Below the pieces are notes generated by a model. That model saw nothing but the letters and a program-made list of their open reading frames with translations, searched no databases and was not told the DNA's origin. The position numbers and the translations under genes are program-made. A stretch of 11,876 nt of DNA from JAGXFP01 sp046484585 (GTDB taxonomy: Bacteria > Desulfobacterota > Desulfobulbia > Desulfobulbales > JAGXFP01), in assembly GCA_046484585.1 (NCBI GenBank), contig JAWOIQ010000167.1, forward strand, positions 1-11,876, written 5' to 3'. Positions within the stretch are counted from its first letter, which is position 1; every line of letters begins with the position of its first letter. Of the stretch, positions 4,951 through 9,536 are shown in pieces.

Positions 4951-6023
4951 CTCCTGACCCCTCACCCCTCACTCCTCACTCCCGCATTTATATAGCCGGT
5001 CACCGTGGTCTGGTGGGCAGCGCCTTGTTGCGCAACCTCCAGGCAAAAGGATATACCGGGATCATCACCCGGAGCCATGCGGAGCTGGACCTGACCGACC
5101 AGGCGGCGGTGCGGGAGTTTTTCGCCGGGCAGCGTCCGGAATATGTCTTCCTGGCCGCCGCCAAAGTCGGCGGCATCGTGGCCAATAACACCTATCCGGC
5201 CGAATTTATCCACCAGAACCTGGCCATTCAAACCAACCTTATCCATGAAGCTTATCGGTCCGGGGTCAAACGCCTGCTGTTTCTGGGTTCCTCCTGCATC
5301 TATCCCCGCGACTGCCCCCAGCCCATGAAGGAGGAGTATCTCCTGACCGGGCCGCTGGAAGCGACCAACCGGCCATACGCGGTGGCCAAGATTGCCGGGA
5401 TCGAGATGTGCTGGGCCTACAACCGGCAGTACGGCACCAGGTATCTGGCGGTGATGCCGACCAATCTCTACGGACCGGGCGACAACTACGATCTGGAAAA
5501 CTCCCACGTTTTGCCCGCCCTGATTCGCAAGTTTCATCTGGCCAAACTGGCCGGCGAGGGCGACCTGGCCGGCATCGAGGCGGATGAAAACAGGAATGGC
5601 CGCATTCCGGAACCTCTGCGAACCGGATTCCTTGAATCATGCACCTCGAAACTTGAGCCTGAAGTCGTTGTCTGGGGTACCGGCGCCCCGCGACGCGAAT
5701 TCCTCTACAGCGACGATATGGCCGATGCCGCTGTCTTCCTGGCAGGTTTGCCGGCCGACAAATTCTCCTCACTCCTCACTCCTCACTCCTCACCGCTTAT
5801 AAACATCGGTTGCGGCGAGGATCTGACCATCCGGGATTTGGCCTTACTGGTTAAGGATGTGGTCGGTTTTGGGGGGAAGCTTACTTTTGATCGAACCAAA
5901 CCCGATGGAACGATGCGGAAGCTTCTGGCGGTGGATAAAATCAATGAGTTGGGCTGGAAGGCGACGACTGATCTGCGGGACGGCATCTCCGCCGTATATG
6001 CCAACTACCGGACCAAGGCATAA
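4947..6023 (+). CDS. fcl: GDP-L-fucose synthase (GDP-4-keto-6-deoxymannose 3,5-epimerase-4-reductase)
   Basis: A 358-aa SDR enzyme that epimerises and reduces the Gmd product to GDP-L-fucose with NADPH. The core starts at residue 13: RIYIAGHRGLVGSAL (glycines 18, 21, 24). LAAAKVGGIVANN, FLGSSCIYP (Ser115/Ser116), PYAVAKIAGIEMC (Tyr144, Lys148), TNLYGPGDNYD and VVWGTGAPRREFLYSDDMADA are all Fcl hallmarks. A roughly 30-residue insert before VVVWG occurs in some longer family members. Two oddities come from repeats. Residues 2-12 are encoded by CCCCTCA heptads, and no other start codon lies between them and the Rossmann strand, so the start at 4947 was supplied by the upstream cassette. Residues 274-282 are encoded by a perfect (TCCTCAC)x4 array, in a surface-loop region of variable length before INIGCGEDLTIRDLA. 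The ATGA overlap suggests coupling to the four-helix-bundle gene. Activity seems likely because all motifs are intact. Confidence 0.95.
   Translation: MTPDPSPLTPHSRIYIAGHRGLVGSALLRNLQAKGYTGIITRSHAELDLTDQAAVREFFAGQRPEYVFLAAAKVGGIVANNTYPAEFIHQNLAIQTNLIHEAYRSGVKRLLFLGSSCIYPRDCPQPMKEEYLLTGPLEATNRPYAVAKIAGIEMCWAYNRQYGTRYLAVMPTNLYGPGDNYDLENSHVLPALIRKFHLAKLAGEGDLAGIEADENRNGRIPEPLRTGFLESCTSKLEPEVVVWGTGAPRREFLYSDDMADAAVFLAGLPADKFSSLLTPHSSPLINIGCGEDLTIRDLALLVKDVVGFGGKLTFDRTKPDGTMRKLLAVDKINELGWKATTDLRDGISAVYANYRTKA
4951..4982. repeat. Right heptad array encoding the fcl N-terminus
   Basis: The 7-mers CTCCTGA, CCCCTCA, CCCCTCA and CTCCTCA are followed by a partial CTCC, reverse-complementary to the GTGAGGG array left of the four-helix gene. 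They are read as codons 2-12 of fcl (TPDPSPLTPHS). A change of one 7-bp unit would shift the fcl frame right after the start codon. Confidence 0.8.
5766..5793. repeat. Perfect (TCCTCAC)x4 tandem repeat inside fcl
   Basis: Four identical 7-bp units run without interruption and are read as SSLLTPHSS plus the first base of the next codon. Seven is not a multiple of three, so gain or loss of one unit shifts the frame; three units would restore it. The word matches the right arm of the cassette at the fcl start. It lies just before the conserved INIGCGED segment, so frame loss would remove the C-terminal substrate-binding part. Confidence 0.92.
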
Positions 6024-6027
6024 GGAG
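6022..6027 (+). promoter_or_regulatory. Ribosome-binding site that fixes the galE TTG start
   Basis: AAGGAG overlaps the fcl TAA stop and lies 7 bp before TTG 6035. It is one of the best Shine-Dalgarno matches in the window and supports the TTG start and co-translation with fcl. Confidence 0.75.
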
Positions 6028-6034
6028 CCTGACT

Positions 6035-6994
6035 TTGCATATCCTGGTGTGTGGCGGGGCCGGCTATATCGGTTCCCATATGGCGAAGATGCTGGTTGGC
6101 CTTGGCCATTCAGTCACCGTTTTTGATAATCTGTCAACGGGGCATCGGCAGTTGGCCAAATGGGGGCGCCTGGTCGAAGGCGACCTGCTGCGGCCTGCCG
6201 ATCTGAAAGCTTTGTTCGAGCGGGATCGGTTTGACGGGGTCATGCATTTTTCCGCCCGTTCCCTGGTCGGCGAATCGATCCTGGATCCTGACCTTTATTT
6301 CCAGAACAATGTGACGGGTACTGAGAACCTGCTGCGGGCCATGCGCGAGGCAGGGCTGCAACGCTTTGTCTTTTCCTCGTCAGCCGCGGTATACGGTAAC
6401 CCGATCAAGGGGCTGATTGACGAGGCCCATCCCACCAAGCCGATCAATCCCTATGGTGAAACCAAACTGCGTGTGGAGGAGATCCTTCAAAGCCGGGCCG
6501 TCGAACACGGCCTGCGTTCGGTGAGCCTGCGCTATTTCAACGCGGCCGGCGCCGACCCCCAAGGCGAAACCGGCGAGCTCCATAACCCGGAAACCCATTT
6601 AATTCCCAATGTGCTCAGAGCGGCAAATGGGGAGAGCTGCCTGCAGGTCTTCGGCAACGATTACAGCACTCCGGACGGCACCTGCATCCGGGATTATATC
6701 CATGTCAACGATCTCTGCCGGGCCCATCTCCAGGCCCTGGAGTATATGGAAAAGAAGCCTGGCGCCCACGTCTTCAACCTTGGGATCGGCAAGGGCTTTT
6801 CCATTCTGGAGATTATCCGGGCCGCTGAAAAAGTAGTGGGTAAATCCATCCCCTTCACCTATGCCCCGCGCCGCCCGGGTGATCCGCCGGTCCTGGTGGC
6901 GGACAGCACCCTGGCCCGGAAGACCCTGGGCTGGCAGCCGGAGTATATCGACCAGGAGGAGATTATTCGTACTGCCTGGTCGTGGATGGCTTAA
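6035..6994 (+). CDS. galE: UDP-glucose 4-epimerase
   Basis: A 319-aa SDR enzyme interconverting UDP-glucose and UDP-galactose with tightly bound NAD; slightly shorter than typical GalE (about 330-340). The NAD loop GGAGYIGSHMAKML is at residues 7-20, then VFDNLSTGH, VMHFSARSLVGES, VFSSSAAVYGNP (Ser116) and NPYGETKLRVEEIL (Tyr140, Lys144). The signatures SLRYFNAAGADPQGETGE, DYSTPDGTCIRDYIHVNDL and NLGIGKGFSILEI are strongly GalE-like. The TTG start at 6035 places the Rossmann strand at once and has AAGGAG 7 bp upstream. It follows fcl by 11 bp. It may supply UDP-Gal, or UDP-GalNAc if its specificity is broad, for the polysaccharide. Its TAA stop is the first part of the left terminal inverted repeat of the following non-coding element. 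Confidence 0.95.
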   Translation: MHILVCGGAGYIGSHMAKMLVGLGHSVTVFDNLSTGHRQLAKWGRLVEGDLLRPADLKALFERDRFDGVMHFSARSLVGESILDPDLYFQNNVTGTENLLRAMREAGLQRFVFSSSAAVYGNPIKGLIDEAHPTKPINPYGETKLRVEEILQSRAVEHGLRSVSLRYFNAAGADPQGETGELHNPETHLIPNVLRAANGESCLQVFGNDYSTPDGTCIRDYIHVNDLCRAHLQALEYMEKKPGAHVFNLGIGKGFSILEIIRAAEKVVGKSIPFTYAPRRPGDPPVLVADSTLARKTLGWQPEYIDQEEIIRTAWSWMA

Positions 6995-7314
6995 AAACAG
7001 GTGCAAGGGGCAAGGTGCAAGGGGCAAGGTTAAGGACAGGTTCAAGTTTAAGGGATGAAGGATGAGATTCCGAAACATTACGCAACTCAGGATTTTGTGT
7101 CCTAAGTTAAATATGTTACAAGCTTAAATAAAGCTGAGTTGAGAAGCTTGTCTGCTCGTATGAAACTTATGCCCTGTGGATATACGAAAACGAGAACTGG
7201 GAGTGGTCATTGCGAGCAAAGCAAGGTCGTTATGCCCCTTGCATCTCATTTGCAGTTGTCTTGAACCTTGCCCCTTGCCCCTTGAACCTGTCCTTAACCT
7301 TGAACCTGTCTTTA
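6992..7314. mobile_element. Heptad-bounded non-coding element between galE and wzb
   Basis: TAAAAACAGGTGCAAGG (6992-7008) matches the reverse complement of 7298-7314 at 15 of 17 positions. Inside each end is a heptad array: AGGTGCA/AGGGGCA words at 6999-7033, and CCTTGCC/CCTTGAA words at 7259-7311. Between the arms is about 200 bp of a repeat that recurs upstream of wzc. The left end coincides with the galE stop codon. The layout is that of a non-autonomous element with inverted termini and sub-terminal arrays, but no transposase or target duplication is seen, so mobility is inferred. Confidence 0.5.
7062..7270. repeat. Long intergenic repeat, copy 1 (centre of the galE-wzb element)
   Basis: It shares with copy 2 (9262-9479) long blocks such as TTGTGTCCTAAG, ACAAGCTTAAATAAAG, AGCTTGTCTGCTCGT, ATGCCCTGTGG, GTCATTGCGAG and a 30-bp identical block at 7241-7270 = 9450-9479. 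It shares the left edge ATTACGCAACTC with copy 3 (9103-9114). ACAAGCTT and AAGCTTGT (about 7118-7150) form an inverted repeat kept in copy 2 as ACAAGCT/AGCTTGT. No coding frame is evident. It fills the upstream region of wzb. Confidence 0.75.
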
Positions 7315-7318
7315 TAAT
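7313..7318 (+). promoter_or_regulatory. Candidate -10 box upstream of wzb
   Basis: TATAAT is a perfect sigma-70 -10 hexamer at the right end of the heptad element, about 100 bp ahead of wzb. No well-spaced -35 box is seen (TTGAAC at 7282 is too far and the one at 7300 too near). If real, the element would bring its own outward promoter for wzb-wza. Weak support. Confidence 0.25.
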
Positions 7319-7415
7319 AGAATAGAAAGTGCATTGTCGGCTCAAATCGGGTACTTTTTCTTTTTTTTAAGGTTCCGAAGCCGTAAGATCTTGATGATAA
7401 AAAGGTTTTTCAACG

Positions 7416-7847
7416 ATGCTCTCTTCCATATTAACGGTCTGCACCGGCAATATCTGCCGGAGTCCGATGGCGGAAATTCTCCTTCGGGAGCGCCTGAAGG
7501 AAGAAGGGGTCGAGGTCTCTTCGGCCGGGTTGATGGCCCTGGTCGGGCAACCGGCCGATCCCCTGGCGATAGCCCTGCTGGCCGAGCGCGGCCTGGACGC
7601 CGCCAGCCATCGAGCCCGGCAGATCACCACCGAAATAGCGACGGGGGCGGAACTGATCCTGGTCATGGAACTTTGGCAGCAGCGTGATCTCGAAAAGAAC
7701 ATACCCCAGGTCAAGGGCAGGATCTTCCGGCTCGGCCATTGGCGGAAATTTGACATCATCGACCCCTATCGACAGGGCCGGGAAAGCTTCGCGGAGGCGC
7801 TGGCCGCCATCGACCGGGGCATTAATAATTGGATAGAAGTACTATGA
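7416..7847 (+). CDS. wzb: Low-molecular-weight protein tyrosine phosphatase (Wzb/Etp type)
   Basis: A 143-aa cytoplasmic phosphatase. The P-loop CTGNICRSP (Cys9 nucleophile, Arg15) is at the N-terminus and the general acid Asp116 lies in IIDPYRQGRE. ELILVMEL and RIFRLGHWRKFDIIDPYR closely match the E. coli Wzb/Etp pattern, which separates it from ArsC-like members. It would dephosphorylate the C-terminal tyrosine cluster of the Wzc kinase encoded two genes downstream, a cycle needed for high-molecular-weight polysaccharide. ATG 7416 was chosen because the first beta strand starts at residue 4; no strong Shine-Dalgarno site is seen. It overlaps wza by 4 bp (ATGA). Gene order wzb-wza-wzc differs from the wza-wzb-wzc order of E. 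coli. Confidence 0.93.
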   Translation: MLSSILTVCTGNICRSPMAEILLRERLKEEGVEVSSAGLMALVGQPADPLAIALLAERGLDAASHRARQITTEIATGAELILVMELWQQRDLEKNIPQVKGRIFRLGHWRKFDIIDPYRQGRESFAEALAAIDRGINNWIEVL

Positions 7848-8965
7848 AGCGGATCTTTTTTGTTGCCGGACTGTTGCTGCTCGCCTCCATGTTCTCTTCC
7901 TTGGCCGGCTGCGCCTGGGCTCCCGGCCACCGGCTTAACGAAGGCGATCTGGGTAAAGCCTCGGGGGAGGCCGCGGTAAAGAAAAGCGAAATCATCCCTT
8001 TGATCCCGATCACCGCCGAGCTGATCGCCAGGCAGCATGCCGAACGCTTGACCCGCAACGCCCCCGCTTCGGCCTTCTCGTCTGGACCGGCGATTGCCGG
8101 GGAATACATCATCGGCCCGGGCGACATTTTGACCGTCACCGTCTGGGACCATCCCGAACTGACTATCCCGGCCGGCGAGTTCCGGTCTCCGGAACTGGCC
8201 GGAAATCTGGTCGATGCCCGGGGTAAAATTTTCTACCCATATGTCGGCGAGATCGAGGTGGCCGGTCTGACCGTGGCCGAGCTCCGCGCCCTGTTGGCCG
8301 ATAAGCTGAGCCAGTACATCAAGAACCCCCAGATCGACCTGCGGGTCGCCGATTTCCGCAGCAAGAAAATCGTGGTTGTCGGCGAGGTTGAAACCCCCAA
8401 TATCATCGCCCTGACCGATCGGCCCCTGACCCTCCTGGAGGCGATCAATCTGGCCGGCGGTCCCACCGAGCTTGCCGATCTGCGCGAGCTCAGGCTAAGC
8501 CGGGGAGGGGAGGTCTTCCGGATCGATCTCCTCGCCTTTTACCGGCAGGGCAATCCGGCCCCGATGGTCCTTCAGGCCGGCGATCAGCTCTACGTCCCGG
8601 ACAATACCGATAATAACGTCTATGTCATGGGCGAGGTCAGCAAGTCGATGGCGGTGCCGATGGTCCATCAGCGTCTCAGCCTGGCCGACGCCCTCAGCCG
8701 GAGCGGCGGGATCAGCAGCGACAACGCCGACGCCGGCCAGATCTTCGTCTTCCGCAACGAGGCCGGACGGCCCGCGGCCTACCGTCTCGATGCCAACTCG
8801 GCCGACGCCCTGCTTCTGGCCACGACCTTCAACCTGGAAAAACACGATGTCGTCTACGTCGCCCCGACCGGCCTGACCGTCTGGAACCGGATTGTCGGCA
8901 AGATCCTGCCCACGGTCCAGACCATCTGGCAGACCAATTCCCTGATCGACGACTGGACGGATTAG
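7844..8965 (+). CDS. wza: Outer-membrane polysaccharide export lipoprotein (Wza-like)
   Basis: A 373-aa secreted lipoprotein that would form the oligomeric export channel through the periplasm and outer membrane. The signal peptide is KRIFFVAGLLLLASMFSSLAG with lipobox LAG-Cys23. The polysaccharide-export (PES) domain starts near residue 88 (EYIIGPGDILTVTVWDHPEL). Two SLBB domains follow, near residues 175 (KIVVVGEVETPNIIALTDRP) and 258 (NVYVMGEVSKSMAVPM). The C-terminal segment TVWNRIVGKILPTVQTIWQT is a likely amphipathic helix for the outer-membrane barrel. ATG 7844 was chosen over TTG 7829 because it starts the signal peptide directly and overlaps the wzb stop, implying coupling. It should partner with Wzc. 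A heptad array starts immediately after its TAG. Confidence 0.94.
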   Translation: MKRIFFVAGLLLLASMFSSLAGCAWAPGHRLNEGDLGKASGEAAVKKSEIIPLIPITAELIARQHAERLTRNAPASAFSSGPAIAGEYIIGPGDILTVTVWDHPELTIPAGEFRSPELAGNLVDARGKIFYPYVGEIEVAGLTVAELRALLADKLSQYIKNPQIDLRVADFRSKKIVVVGEVETPNIIALTDRPLTLLEAINLAGGPTELADLRELRLSRGGEVFRIDLLAFYRQGNPAPMVLQAGDQLYVPDNTDNNVYVMGEVSKSMAVPMVHQRLSLADALSRSGGISSDNADAGQIFVFRNEAGRPAAYRLDANSADALLLATTFNLEKHDVVYVAPTGLTVWNRIVGKILPTVQTIWQTNSLIDDWTD

Positions 8966-9095
8966 AGGGCAGGTTCAAGGGGCAAGGTTAAGTACAGGTT
9001 CAAGGTTCAAGGTTCAAGGGACAAGGTTCAAGATGAAGGACAAAGACAGGGTTAAGGGCAGGTTCATGATTCAAGTTGAAGGATGAAGGTTGAGA
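8966..9095. repeat. Left CAAGGTT heptad arm after wza
   Basis: The arm begins AGGGCAGGTT directly after the wza TAG, the same 10-mer that follows the gmd stop one base later. At 8996-9030 five 7-mers run in register: AGGTTCA three times, AGGGACA, AGGTTCA. Looser copies continue to about 9095. CAGGTTCAAG (8970-8979) is the perfect reverse complement of CTTGAACCTG (9224-9233), defining an outer inverted pair. Confidence 0.8.
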
Positions 9096-9102
9096 TTGAA
9101 TC

Positions 9103-9172
9103 ATTACGCAACTCTGGAAATTGGTTCCTAAGCTTAAGTACAGTAAAAGACGGAAGAGAACCGGGAGTTGCT
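9103..9172. repeat. Short copy 3 of the intergenic repeat with GCAACTC/GAGTTGC ends
   Basis: The segment runs from ATTACGCAACTC to GGGAGTTGC. GCAACTC and GAGTTGC are inverted ends. The left edge matches copy 1 (7078 onward) and the right edge (GAGAACCGGGAGTTG) matches copy 2 near 9357-9372. The middle is deleted compared with both, so this looks like an internally shortened copy, set between heptad arms. Confidence 0.65.
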
Positions 9173-9178
9173 TTTGGC

Positions 9179-9242
9179 TTGAACCTTGAATCTTGCACCT
9201 GTCCTTAACCTTGTCCCTTGAATCTTGAACCTGTCTTTAAAT
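9179..9242. repeat. Right AACCTTG heptad arm facing the wza-side arm
   Basis: CTTGAAC, CTTGAAT, CTTGCAC, CTGTCCTTAAC, CTTGTCC, CTTGAAT, CTTGAAC and CTGTCTTTAA run in succession, reverse-complementary in style to 8966-9095. The end CTTGAACCTGTCTTTA matches the right end of the galE-wzb element, so the termini are conserved between elements. Confidence 0.75.
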
Positions 9243-9261
9243 ATAAATGACATTGCAAGCT

Positions 9262-9479
9262 TTGTGTCCTAAGCTAAATATGTACAAGCTTAAATAAAGT
9301 CGGGTTGAGCAGCTTGTCTGCTCGTGCGAAACTCATGCCCTGTGGGTATAAGTAAAGGAGAACCGGGAGTTGTCATTGCGAGCGAAGCGAAGCAATCCAG
9401 AAGGCTGTAACTGATTAAAAGCACTGAATTGCTTTGTCGCTCGCTCCTCGCATCTCATTTGCAGTTGTCTTGAACCTTG
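9262..9479. repeat. Long intergenic repeat, copy 2 (upstream of wzc)
   Basis: It is homologous to 7095-7270 over its length, with the same order of blocks, ending in the 30-bp block identical to 7241-7270. It is about 40 bp longer because of an extra hairpin segment within 9375-9452. Unlike copy 1 it has no left heptad arm of its own and lacks the GCAACTC left end, so it may be a partial copy or half of a nested insertion next to copy 3. Confidence 0.75.
9375..9452. repeat. ATTGCGAGCGAAGC-type hairpin repeat within copy 2
   Basis: ATTGCGAGCGAAGCGAAGC (9375-9393) faces ATTGCTTTGTCGCTCGCTCC (9428-9447) as an imperfect inverted repeat. Similar ATTGCGAG...GAAGCAATC words are, from memory, common dispersed repeats in many bacterial genomes. 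Copy 1 has only a short remnant here (7209-7225), so this is a gain in copy 2 or a loss in copy 1. Confidence 0.6.
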
Positions 9480-9531
9480 GACCTTGAACCTGTCTTGAGC
9501 ATTGAACCTGTCCTCAACCTTGAACCTGTAA
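9468..9531. repeat. Right heptad arm abutting the wzc start
   Basis: The 7-mers TCTTGAA, CCTTGGA, CCTTGAA, CCTGTCT, then CATTGAA, CCTGTCC, CCTTGAA, CCTGTAA run to 5 bp before the wzc ATG. They share the CCTGTCC plus 4-bp spacer plus CCTTGAA order with the galE-wzb element. The array stays open in the wzc frame from TTG 9477, so it could be translated as a short N-terminal extension. Confidence 0.8.
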
Positions 9532-9536
9532 AAAAC

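Larger units (their letters stand above)
4473..4982. mobile_element. Heptad-flanked cassette carrying a four-helix-bundle gene
   Basis: The left arm has heptads of GTTAGGG (from 4481) and GTGAGGG (4510-4523) type. The right arm has CCCCTCA/CTCCTCA heptads (4951-4982). AGTGAGGGGTGAGGGGTTAG (4509-4528) pairs with 4954-4973 at 19 of 20 positions, and the mismatch would be a U-G pair in RNA. The arms enclose only the four-helix-bundle gene and separate gmd from fcl, which act in successive steps. The left arm starts right at the gmd stop and the right arm forms the first codons of fcl. The layout recalls intervening sequences of 23S rRNA that encode S23-type four-helix proteins between paired arms. 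Whether this cassette is or was mobile is inference; no target duplication was found. Confidence 0.5.

Noticed and set aside
4473..4982. Diversity-generating retroelement (because the four-helix protein is Avd-like)
   Set aside because: No reverse transcriptase, template repeat or variable repeat pair is visible; the protein fits the general S23/IVS family.
5534..5670. Second foreign insertion in fcl (extra residues before VVVWG)
   Set aside because: No repeats or inverted ends flank it, and longer Fcl family members have an insert at this place.
6995..7415. JUMPstart/ops element for RfaH upstream of the export genes
   Set aside because: No GGCGGTAGC-like ops core was seen in this gap or before wzc.
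8966..9531. CRISPR array
   Set aside because: The repeats are 7 bp, contiguous and degenerate, with no regular spacers and no cas genes in the window.
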